Source of the DNA: Nitrospira sp. UBA6909
GTDB taxonomy: Bacteria; Nitrospirota; Nitrospiria; Nitrospirales; Nitrospiraceae
Direction of reading: 5' to 3'
NCBI GenBank assembly: GCA_002451055.1
Contig: DKBD01000160.1
Location: forward strand, 1,185-6,585
DNA length: 5,401 bases
Position 1 is the first letter of the stretch. Every line of letters starts with the position of its first letter. Below are positions 1-5,401 of the stretch, one piece after another. A program made the position numbers and the translations under genes. The notes under the pieces were generated by a model that saw only the letters and a list, made by a program, of their open reading frames with translations, searched no databases and was not told the origin of the DNA.

Positions 1-54
1 GTCGAGCGCAAGCAGCTGAAAGAGACGGTCGGCACCCTCGTCGCCCATTTATAG
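1..54 (+). CDS. accD: C-terminal end of acetyl-CoA carboxylase carboxyltransferase beta subunit (partial)
   Basis: The first 17 codons read VERKQLKETVGTLVAHL and end at TAG (52-54). The gene starts outside the window. The pattern of a basic/acidic pair, a short amphipathic helix and a leucine-rich end resembles the extreme C-terminus of AccD, where a 'D-x-I-V-x-R-x-x-L-R-x-T-L' type ending is common. AccD is the zinc-binding beta subunit of the cytoplasmic carboxyltransferase that makes malonyl-CoA for fatty acid synthesis. The accD-folC order is widespread in bacteria, and folC follows here after only 27 nt, which supports the call and suggests cotranscription. With only 17 residues visible the identification rests mostly on context. 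Confidence 0.6.
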   Translation, partial: VERKQLKETVGTLVAHL

Positions 55-81
55 CCTTCACCATCCCTCCCCGGTTTGTGC

Positions 82-1377
82 ATGACGTATCCCGCCGCCA
101 TTCAATATCTGTACGAACTTCAGAAACACGGGATCAAACTCGGCTTGAACACCATGCGGGCTCTCTTGCATGCCATCGGCAATCCTGAACGCTTATTGAG
201 GACGTTGCATATCGGGGGAACGAACGGCAAGGGCTCGACCGCCGCTATGGCCGCGGCGATGCTGCAGGCGTCCGGCAAGCGTGTGGGGCTCTATACCTCT
301 CCGCACCTGGTTGAGTTTCGCGAGCGGATCAGAGTGAACGGAGTGATGATTGCGGAGAATCAATTGGCGGATCTGGCCGAGTTGGTGCGCGACGCGAACC
401 CGTTGGCTACCGCTCCGACATTTTTCGAGGCAACGACGGCGATGGCTCTGCGGTACTTTGCCGATTCACGCGTCGATATCGTCGTGATGGAAGTCGGGTT
501 GGGAGGAAGGTTTGACGCGACCAATGTCATTGACCCGATCGCCTGCGCAATTACGACGATTGCATTGGACCATCAAGAGTACTTGGGGCGGACGGAAGAG
601 GCCATTGCGTATGAGAAGGCAGGTATCATCAAACCGAGCGTGCCGGTGGTGATCGGGAAGATGGGACCGGAAGCTGGGGAGGTGATGCGACGCGTTGCGG
701 CGGCACAACCCGCTCCGTTATGGAAATTGGGATCTGAGTTTTCTGTCGAGGGTGATGGCCCAGAACGGTTTGCCTATAAGGGGCCGGCATGGGCGTTTGA
801 AGGTCTTCACTGTGGTCTTGCGGGGCAGCATCAGTTGGACAATGCGGCTTGCGCGATCGCGCTGCTCGAAGCAGGCGGTCAATCGGAAGCCTGGGTCGAT
901 GAGGAGTCCGTACGAAAGGGGCTGCGAGCAGTGAAATGGGAAGGGCGGTTGGAGGTGATCGAGGAATACCCTCGCGTACTGCTGGACGGCGCTCATAATC
1001 CAGCCGCAGCCGTCGCATTGGCTCGGTATCTGGAGGAGTTTCTGGCTCACCATCCGGACTCGCGCATTATTTTGCTATGGGGAATGATGCGGGATAAAGA
1101 CCATCGACAGTTTATCGCGCCGCTGCTGCCGCTCGTCTCTGAGATCGTGCTCACCCAAGCTGGTCTTGCGCGTTCAGCCACTGTCCAGGAACTTCGTCAG
1201 GTATTGACGGATCGGGACATGCCTGTGCTCGAGGAGCTGCTGCCAGCCGATGCGTTGCGGACCGCGAAGAAACAGGCGGCAGCTCACGATCTCATTTGTG
1301 TGACCGGTTCGCTCATGTTGCTCGGTGATATTAAGGCAGCCATACGCGGCTGCGGGCTGTCGCTGATTCGGAGTTAG
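82..1377 (+). CDS. folC: Bifunctional folylpolyglutamate synthase / dihydrofolate synthase
   Basis: This cytoplasmic Mur-ligase-family enzyme adds glutamate to dihydropteroate or folates with ATP, making dihydrofolate and the polyglutamylated folates that cells retain. The 431-residue protein is close to the usual family length (about 420-430). Visible motifs are the P-loop GGTNGKGS (residues 45-52), TSPHL (72-76), FFEATT (114-119), the EVGLGGRFDATN segment (137-148), DHQEYLG (163-169), YEKAGII (177-183, whose Lys179 aligns with the carbamylated lysine of E. coli FolC), and DGAHNP (302-307) in the C-terminal domain. The start is taken as ATG 82. A TTG at 76 adds only two residues and looks less likely. 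No clear Shine-Dalgarno sequence precedes it, so translation may be coupled to the upstream gene. The reading frame is intact. Dihydrofolate synthase activity in addition to polyglutamylation is inferred from the usual bacterial pattern. Confidence 0.95.
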   Translation: MTYPAAIQYLYELQKHGIKLGLNTMRALLHAIGNPERLLRTLHIGGTNGKGSTAAMAAAMLQASGKRVGLYTSPHLVEFRERIRVNGVMIAENQLADLAELVRDANPLATAPTFFEATTAMALRYFADSRVDIVVMEVGLGGRFDATNVIDPIACAITTIALDHQEYLGRTEEAIAYEKAGIIKPSVPVVIGKMGPEAGEVMRRVAAAQPAPLWKLGSEFSVEGDGPERFAYKGPAWAFEGLHCGLAGQHQLDNAACAIALLEAGGQSEAWVDEESVRKGLRAVKWEGRLEVIEEYPRVLLDGAHNPAAAVALARYLEEFLAHHPDSRIILLWGMMRDKDHRQFIAPLLPLVSEIVLTQAGLARSATVQELRQVLTDRDMPVLEELLPADALRTAKKQAAAHDLICVTGSLMLLGDIKAAIRGCGLSLIRS

Positions 1378-1381
1378 CCCC

Positions 1382-1393
1382 CCCCGTATTCAT
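1382..1393 (+). repeat. Left arm of 12-bp inverted repeat
   Basis: CCCCGTATTCAT is the exact reverse complement of ATGAATACGGGG at 1620-1631. It sits at the 3' end of a run of eight C residues (1378-1385) that begins directly after the folC stop codon. By my own rough arithmetic an exact 12-bp pair is unlikely by chance within a 261-nt spacer (order 0.002), although the C run makes that figure optimistic. Confidence 0.75.
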
Positions 1394-1399
1394 GAATAC
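1386..1399. repeat. Perfect 14-bp palindrome, possible operator
   Basis: GTATTCATGAATAC is its own reverse complement. It lies 9 nt after the folC stop and overlaps the left inverted-repeat arm. Its half-site ATGAATAC recurs at 1620-1627, 12 nt before the lptD start codon. A dimeric regulator site is possible, but no named regulator motif is recognised. A palindrome of this size has a chance expectation of roughly 0.3 in a window this long. Confidence 0.4.
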
Positions 1400-1526
1400 T
1401 TCTGCCGCAACTCCCGATTCGCTCTTCCGACAAGCCTACAGCCGACTGGCTCGCCCGTCAGATCATCACCGCAGTTGTCGGAGCTTTACTTCGTCGTCCA
1501 TGGCAGTGTCTGTCACGGTTCGGACG

Positions 1527-1563
1527 GGGACCCTCTACAGATGTAGGGAACGGTGTCAGTCCC
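1527..1563 (+). other. Possible nested RNA stem-loops in the folC-lptD spacer
   Basis: GGGAC (1527-1531) can pair with GTCCC (1559-1563). Inside it CCTCTAC (1532-1538) faces GTAGGG (1543-1548) across the loop AGAT, giving six pairs including one U-G. No known riboswitch or small-RNA family is recognised. The rest of the spacer shows no gene and no convincing promoter. Confidence 0.2.
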
Positions 1564-1619
1564 TGAAACTCCACGCGTCGGTCTTACGACGAGCCTCCGT
1601 GATTTCGCGACGAACCATT

Positions 1620-1631
1620 ATGAATACGGGG
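1620..1631 (-). repeat. Right arm of 12-bp inverted repeat
   Basis: ATGAATACGGGG pairs exactly with 1382-1393. Its last four bases form part of the GGGGAG Shine-Dalgarno sequence used by lptD, so the repeat arm and the translation signal overlap. Confidence 0.75.
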
Positions 1632-1633
1632 AG
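1628..1633 (+). promoter_or_regulatory. Ribosome binding site of lptD
   Basis: GGGGAG lies five bases before ATG 1639. An in-frame TGA at 1621-1623 leaves no alternative upstream ATG, so this site fixes the lptD start. Four of its bases belong to the right inverted-repeat arm. Confidence 0.75.
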
Positions 1634-1638
1634 CTAGT

Positions 1639-4104
1639 ATGGCAGCTCCTCCCCCGTGGATCTGCCGACTATTTGTTCTTGCGTTCGCTATAATTTTTTC
1701 ATGCTTCCCGATTTCTGCGTTGGCTGCCGCAAAACAGGTCGGCACCGGGAGCTCATCCTCCGATTCCTCGCCCCTAGAAGTCACAGCGACCCGTCTGGAC
1801 TATCGGAAAGATCAAGAGGTGTATGAGGCAGACGGCTCTGTCGTGGTTCGCTATGGCGCAGTCACCCTGACCGCGGACCATGTCACAATCCAAGTGTTGC
1901 CGGGACTCCTCACCGCCACCGGCCATGTTCATCTGACAGACCCCAAAACCGACCTTACCGCCGAACGGTTGGAGCTGAATGTCAATACCGAAGCCGGCGT
2001 GGTTACCCAAGGTCAGCTCTTCGTCCCCTCTAGGAATTCGTTGGTGTCAGGAAGGCTCTTGCAACGGTTCTCCGATTATCACTATCGGGCCAAGGACGGA
2101 AGCTTTACCAATTGCGATGCGCAAGGCGGGGAGGTACCGGCCTGGAGCCTGCAGTTTAAGGATCTTGACGCAACGCTCGGAGATACACTGGCGTTTAGGG
2201 GGGCATGGTTCTGTGTGAATGATGTCCCGGTGATTCCTATGCCTGCGCTGACGTATCCGATGGCGAAACGGAAGACCGGGTTTCTGATGCCCACGGTATC
2301 GTACGACAACCGATTTGGCTTTAATGCACAAGGCAGTTTTTATTGGGCCATCAATCCCAGTCAAGACCTCACCATCGCCCCCAAATACTATAGTCAGTTG
2401 GGGTATGGATCAGATTTCGACTATCGGTACGTCTTGGATCGGCGATCCAGGGGACAGTGGCATCTGGGGTATCTCCAGCAGACGGAGTTGCTCAACGTGG
2501 AAGGTGTATCCCAAACCGGTGAAGATGCGAGGAGAGCGCGCGCGAACATTTCGGGGAACCATACGCAAATGTTTACCGAAACGCTTCTTCTTCGATCGAA
2601 AGTCAACTTCGTCACTGACCCCAACTATTTTCAGCAGTTGAGCAATTCAGGGACATTGAGGGCGTCGCCGAGCAACGAATCCAATATATTGGCGAGCCAG
2701 CGGTTGCCATACGGGAATCTGTATCTCCTGGGTCGCTATCTGCAGCCGTTACAGGCCGGAGGGACGGACACGTTTCAGCGCCTTCCGGAGACCGGTTACA
2801 ACCTGCCCGACACCTCATTGTTCAATTCGCCTGTGCGGTTAGGCATGGAAGGAAATTTCGTTAATTTCTATCGCGAACAGGATTTTACGCTGAATCGAGT
2901 CGATGTCGTTCCGGGCATCGCGACCGACATGATCGACTTCGGACATATGATCGGCATCAGGCCGCAAGCCAAATTCCGCGAGGTGTACTACAGCAGAGGA
3001 GCCGAAACCACCGCAGCGCAGCATCGTGAAACCTTCTGGGTCGGAGTCGATGCCACATCGAAGTTGACTCGCCGATATGGACTGGAGCAGGGGGGCGGCT
3101 TTCTCCACACGATCGAGCCTTCTGTAACCTATGAGTATGTGCCGAGTACGGATCAATCAAAGTTGGCGATCATCGATCAAGTGGATGACTTGCCCCAGAA
3201 GAATCTCCTGACCTATGCCTTGCGCAGCCGCCTATTGGAACAGGGTAAGGACCGACCCTTCAACTGGCTGGATCTGACGGTGGCTCAGAGCTATCACGTG
3301 GGGGACGTGCAGACCACGGCGAGAGATTTTACACCCGGTACCCTTCCGGAGGTTGGGTCGATTACACAACCCCTTCAGCCAGCTACGGTCGACGTTCAAG
3401 GGAGAAAATTTTCGGACATCTGGGTGCGGGCGGTCATTGGCAACAATCTGCCGCATGTTATGAGATCTCAAATGGATGCAGCCGGTTTCGACCGGAGCGC
3501 CGGGTCTCTGGCAGCGAGCCAGCGTCCACCGATCAATCAATATCTGACGGTCGACGCGTTCTTCGATCCGTATAAAGGTATCATGAGCCAAATCAATACC
3601 GACCTTCGGCTGCAAGAGGGATACAATTGGTATATCGATGTCGGGCAGCGATATTCTCGTGAAGGCAATCGAGTGAGGCGAGGAGATGTCTGGAACCCCA
3701 TTTCATTCAACGAGATCTATGCGCCGACTGGAGAAATTCTGTTTCTGACGATTTCTGGAGCATTCCGCACTCCGTGGGGATGGACGGTCGGCGCCAAAGG
3801 GTATTACGACGTCAAGACTGGTAGAAGTTCGGAATATGATGTCGTCGCGCTCTATCAAAATCCCTGCAAATGTTGGTCGGCTGGATTCTATTATTTGCAG
3901 TTCCCCGATCGCCAACAAGTCAATTTTATTCTCAGTCTCACAGGGCTTGGGTGGACTGAAAATACCGGGACCGCCGTCATGCGATCGATCTTGTCTCCTC
4001 TCTTGTGGGGCGAACGCGGATTGCCCTGGCATGTTCCGTGGGGGCAATATGGCCGCACGGAACAAGCACCGCCCGAAAATGGGGCGACAGCAGGGTCTCG
4101 ATAA
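1639..4104 (+). CDS. lptD: LPS-assembly protein LptD (outer-membrane beta-barrel)
   Basis: LptD, with the lipoprotein LptE, forms the outer-membrane translocon that inserts lipopolysaccharide into the outer leaflet at the end of the Lpt bridge. The 821-residue product (E. coli LptD is 784) starts with a signal peptide: Arg10, a hydrophobic core at about residues 11-25, and a likely cleavage site after ALA (27-29). Residues about 46-130 form the OstA/LptA-like beta-jellyroll with repeating 'VTA..L.Y......Y.A.G.V' strands. GSFTNC (154-159) and the 'YWAINPSQDLTIAPKYY' segment near 235 are LptD hallmarks leading into the long beta-barrel. Near the C-terminus, NPCKCW (741-746) and 'AVMRSILSP' (779-787) match the last barrel strands, followed by about 30 extra Pro/Gly-rich residues. 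The mature chain has only four cysteines: 159, 192, 743 and 745. No lptE or surA lies nearby. Confidence 0.95.
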   Translation: MAAPPPWICRLFVLAFAIIFSCFPISALAAAKQVGTGSSSSDSSPLEVTATRLDYRKDQEVYEADGSVVVRYGAVTLTADHVTIQVLPGLLTATGHVHLTDPKTDLTAERLELNVNTEAGVVTQGQLFVPSRNSLVSGRLLQRFSDYHYRAKDGSFTNCDAQGGEVPAWSLQFKDLDATLGDTLAFRGAWFCVNDVPVIPMPALTYPMAKRKTGFLMPTVSYDNRFGFNAQGSFYWAINPSQDLTIAPKYYSQLGYGSDFDYRYVLDRRSRGQWHLGYLQQTELLNVEGVSQTGEDARRARANISGNHTQMFTETLLLRSKVNFVTDPNYFQQLSNSGTLRASPSNESNILASQRLPYGNLYLLGRYLQPLQAGGTDTFQRLPETGYNLPDTSLFNSPVRLGMEGNFVNFYREQDFTLNRVDVVPGIATDMIDFGHMIGIRPQAKFREVYYSRGAETTAAQHRETFWVGVDATSKLTRRYGLEQGGGFLHTIEPSVTYEYVPSTDQSKLAIIDQVDDLPQKNLLTYALRSRLLEQGKDRPFNWLDLTVAQSYHVGDVQTTARDFTPGTLPEVGSITQPLQPATVDVQGRKFSDIWVRAVIGNNLPHVMRSQMDAAGFDRSAGSLAASQRPPINQYLTVDAFFDPYKGIMSQINTDLRLQEGYNWYIDVGQRYSREGNRVRRGDVWNPISFNEIYAPTGEILFLTISGAFRTPWGWTVGAKGYYDVKTGRSSEYDVVALYQNPCKCWSAGFYYLQFPDRQQVNFILSLTGLGWTENTGTAVMRSILSPLLWGERGLPWHVPWGQYGRTEQAPPENGATAGSR

Positions 4105-4153
4105 GACCAAGCATCTCGGATGTCTCCGGCGGCATCCACACCGATTTGAGCAT

Positions 4154-4183
4154 TTGACAGTAAAAACTTAGCTAGGGTACGAT
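4154..4183 (+). promoter_or_regulatory. Sigma70-type promoter for trxA (and probably recN)
   Basis: A perfect -35 box TTGACA (4154-4159) is followed after an 18-bp spacer by TACGAT (4178-4183), a four-of-six match to TATAAT. Transcription would begin around 4190, giving a leader of about 47 nt that is AT-rich compared with the coding regions. It is the best promoter-like match I found in the window. It implies that trxA is not dependent on read-through from lptD. Confidence 0.6.
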
Positions 4184-4221
4184 GATCTCGGATTTTTCAG
4201 ATAAGTATTCTATTTTGTTTG

Positions 4222-4228
4222 AAGGAGG
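4222..4228 (+). promoter_or_regulatory. Strong Shine-Dalgarno sequence of trxA
   Basis: AAGGAGG, part of GAAGGAGGGAG, lies eight bases before GTG 4237. A longer reading from TTG 4219 would translate through this site, so the Shine-Dalgarno sequence decides in favour of the GTG start. Confidence 0.85.
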
Positions 4229-4236
4229 GAGTACAC

Positions 4237-4584
4237 GTGGCTGGTAGCGCCTTGAAAGTCGAAGATTCTACCTGGGATGCCGAGGTGATGAAAGCAACTG
4301 AACTCGTGATGGTCGATTTTTGGGCGGTGTGGTGCGGACCTTGCCAAATGGTTGCGCCCATCGTCGATGAATTGGCCGAGGAGTATGCCGGGAGGCTCAA
4401 GGTCAGAAAACTCAACACCGACGAAAACCCAGAAGTGGCCGGACGCTATCAAGTGATGAGTATCCCCACAATTCTGTTCTTCAAGAACGGCAAGCCGGTT
4501 GAAAAGCTTGTTGGAGCCAGGCCGAAGCGGCAATTCAAGGAATTGATCGATTCACTCCTTGCCCAGCACGCCGGCACTGCCTAG
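4237..4584 (+). CDS. trxA: Thioredoxin
   Basis: This small cytoplasmic dithiol-disulfide oxidoreductase is reduced by thioredoxin reductase and supplies electrons to ribonucleotide reductase, peroxiredoxins, methionine sulfoxide reductase and protein disulfides. The 115-residue length (from GTG 4237) is normal. The active site WCGPC is at residues 32-36, preceded by the buried Asp27 (VDFWA). The cis-proline is Pro77 in SIPT (75-78), and the FFKNGKPV strand-turn and the G93 loop follow. The position after the CGPC motif is Gln rather than the Lys of E. coli Trx1, a common variant outside enterobacteria. There is no signal peptide or membrane segment, so a cytoplasmic form is expected rather than a TlpA/DsbE-type protein. 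It has its own promoter and strong ribosome binding site, and recN follows after 17 nt. Confidence 0.96.
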   Translation: MAGSALKVEDSTWDAEVMKATELVMVDFWAVWCGPCQMVAPIVDELAEEYAGRLKVRKLNTDENPEVAGRYQVMSIPTILFFKNGKPVEKLVGARPKRQFKELIDSLLAQHAGTA

Positions 4585-4601
4585 AAACTGCCGCCGCAGC
4601 C

Positions 4602-5401
4602 ATGCTCACCGAGCTGCGAATATCTAATTTTGCTGTTCTCGAACAGCTTGATTTGAGCATTGGTGCGGGATTTACCGTTCTCACAGGGGAAACCGGAGCC
4701 GGTAAATCCCTTCTGATCGATGCCATTACTCTCCTTGTCGGAGGGCGGGCTTCAAGCGACCAGATTCGATTCGGCGAGGAAGAAGCGCAACTCGAAGCCG
4801 CCTTCCATATTCCTCCTGACCATCCGATTCTCCAGAAGCTGCGTGGTCAAGGGATCTTGGGGGAAGAAGACACCCAACTCATCGTGCGACGCGTGATTGC
4901 CCGATCTGGTCGGAATCGGGTGTATCTCAATGGCATGATGACCCCCGTCCATGTACTGGAAGAGTTTGGCGGCACGCTCATCGACATTCATGGTCAACAT
5001 GACCAACAGTCTCTGCTAGCCGCATCGACTCAGCTTGACGCATTGGATGCCTTTGGCCGTCTACAGGAATTCCGAGAGCGGTATAGAGCGGTCTATCGTG
5101 ACTGGACACAATCCCGCGAAAAACGAGCCGAGCTGGCCGATGCAGTTCAGACTGCGGCGCACCGCGAAGACTATTTGACCTTTCAGCGGCAGGAGTTGGA
5201 CGACGCCGCGCTCCGTGTCGGTGAGGAAGAGGCGCTTCAAGCCGAACGTCGGCGACTAGGATCGTCGCGGCGATTGGGTGAGCTGGCAACGGAAGCTCAG
5301 GAGCGGATACAGACCGACCCTAGCGGCATCTTGCCGAATCTAGCGTTGGCGGAGCGGGCACTCGGGGAACTTGCCCAGATTGATCCTGACATGCAGGAAG
5401 T
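4602..5401 (+). CDS. recN: DNA repair protein RecN, N-terminal part (runs off window)
   Basis: RecN is an SMC-like ATPase that acts in the cytoplasm at DNA double-strand breaks, helping cohesion and RecA-dependent recombination. The 266 complete codons visible are about half of a typical 550-560 residue protein. The N-terminus MLTELRISNFAVLEQLDLSI is characteristic. Walker A is GETGAGKS (29-36), followed by LIDAITLLVGGRAS (38-51). RRVIARSGRNRVYLNG (96-111) and the Q-loop region LIDIHGQHDQQSLL (126-139) follow. From about residue 145 the chain is rich in Glu, Arg, Leu and Ala, as expected for the first arm of the antiparallel coiled coil. The signature and Walker B motifs would lie beyond the right edge. 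ATG 4602 is the only sensible start, but it has a weak Shine-Dalgarno sequence, suggesting coupling to trxA translation. No LexA-type box lies in the 17-nt gap. Confidence 0.95.
   Translation, partial: MLTELRISNFAVLEQLDLSIGAGFTVLTGETGAGKSLLIDAITLLVGGRASSDQIRFGEEEAQLEAAFHIPPDHPILQKLRGQGILGEEDTQLIVRRVIARSGRNRVYLNGMMTPVHVLEEFGGTLIDIHGQHDQQSLLAASTQLDALDAFGRLQEFRERYRAVYRDWTQSREKRAELADAVQTAAHREDYLTFQRQELDDAALRVGEEEALQAERRRLGSSRRLGELATEAQERIQTDPSGILPNLALAERALGELAQIDPDMQE
4632..4647. repeat. Inverted repeat inside the start of recN
   Basis: GCTGTTC (4632-4638) and GAACAGC (4641-4647) are exact reverse complements separated by TC. The site begins 30 bases after the A of the recN ATG and encodes part of FAVLEQL. 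In RNA it could fold as a 6-bp stem with the loop CUCG. As DNA it could be an operator, though its GTTC-N2-GAAC arrangement is not the standard Gram-positive LexA box (GAAC-N4-GTTC). Because the sequence is constrained by conserved protein residues, function is uncertain. Confidence 0.3.

Larger units (their letters stand above)
1377..1634. mobile_element. Candidate MITE-like insertion filling the folC-lptD spacer
   Basis: This non-coding stretch sits between the folC stop and the lptD ribosome binding site. Its left end (GCCCCCCCCGTATTCAT) and the reverse complement of its right end (GCTCCCCGTATTCAT) match except for a 2-nt length difference and one substitution in the C run. Both ends abut a TA (1375-1376 and 1635-1636), or TAG if one more base is counted. 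They are also flanked by GGAGTTAG (1370-1377) and GGAGCTAG (1630-1637). Removing 1377-1636 would give GGAGTTAGTATGG, a folC stop one base before the lptD ATG with GGAG five bases upstream. The interior encodes no transposase, so any element would be non-autonomous. A family is not assigned; TA flanks would fit an IS630/mariner-type system. It could instead be a chance or regulatory inverted repeat in an ordinary spacer. Confidence 0.35.

Noticed and set aside
1397..1566. Protein-like stretch in the folC frame after its stop (contains ADWLARQIITAVVGALL)
   Set aside because: It reads like plausible protein for about 20 residues and could be a gene remnant, but it has no ATG, GTG or TTG start, is bounded by stops at 1393 and 1564, and matches no family I recognise.
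1526..1580. Riboswitch-like words (GTAGGGAACGGTGTCAGTCCC) resembling cobalamin or TPP riboswitch fragments
   Set aside because: The B12 box (AGCCAGGAGACC-type), the canonical spacing of the cobalamin core and the TPP CTGAGA and CCTGATCTGG elements are all absent.
1392..1637. Open frame of 81 codons between folC and lptD starting at ATG 1392
   Set aside because: The product is Arg/Ser-rich with no recognisable domain, no Shine-Dalgarno sequence precedes it, its start codon lies inside the palindrome, and it ends in the lptD ribosome binding site. It looks like a chance open frame in the spacer.
4118..4137. Hairpin after lptD (GGATGTC paired with GGCATCC around a 6-nt loop) as a rho-independent terminator
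   Set aside because: The stem is only seven pairs including a T-G, and no T-tract follows it (ACACCGATTTG), so a terminator call is not supported.
4585..4601. Possible LexA/SOS box in front of recN
   Set aside because: The 17-nt gap contains neither CTGT-N8-ACAG nor GAAC-N4-GTTC, and none is evident in the trxA promoter region.
466..5289. Multiple minus-strand open frames of 60-135 codons opposite folC, lptD, trxA and recN
   Set aside because: All lie opposite strongly supported plus-strand genes, have Arg/Pro/His-rich composition typical of antisense frames, and show no recognisable domains.

Overview
The window is a compact, all plus-strand stretch of bacterial housekeeping genes. In order it holds the last codons of a gene resembling accD (acetyl-CoA carboxylase beta subunit), folC (folylpolyglutamate/dihydrofolate synthase), lptD (outer-membrane LPS assembly protein), trxA (thioredoxin) and the first half of recN (SMC-like DNA repair ATPase). 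LptD implies a diderm, LPS-bearing bacterium. The moderately high GC, the accD-folC-lptD-trxA-recN order and the flavour of the FolC and LptD sequences suggest a Nitrospira-like member of the Nitrospirota. That assignment is recalled similarity, not a database result.

Layout: 1-54 is the accD tail. folC (82-1377) follows after 27 nt and is probably cotranscribed with it. A 261-nt gap (1378-1638) has no convincing gene. It is bounded by a 12-bp inverted repeat (1382-1393 and 1620-1631) lying almost exactly at the folC stop and just before the lptD start. lptD occupies 1639-4104 with a clear Shine-Dalgarno sequence. A 132-nt gap then carries a good sigma70-type promoter (TTGACA, 18-bp spacer, TACGAT) and a strong Shine-Dalgarno sequence for trxA, whose real start is GTG at 4237. 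recN starts 17 nt after the trxA stop and runs off the right edge, so trxA and recN probably form one transcription unit.

The genes do not form a single pathway. They are envelope and lipid functions (accD, lptD), one-carbon cofactor retention (folC), and redox and DNA-damage maintenance (trxA, recN). One plausible functional link is that thioredoxin maintains cytoplasmic thiols while LptD needs periplasmic disulfides. That is general knowledge and is not shown here.

The most interesting non-genic signal is the folC-lptD spacer. Its ends form an inverted repeat flanked by TA or TAG, and by the near-identical octamers GGAGTTAG and GGAGCTAG. Conceptually deleting it leaves a tight folC-lptD junction with a Shine-Dalgarno sequence at normal spacing. 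This fits a small non-autonomous (MITE-like) insertion but is unproven. No CRISPR array, tRNA, rRNA, phage gene or defence system is visible. No wholly new system is evident in this window.
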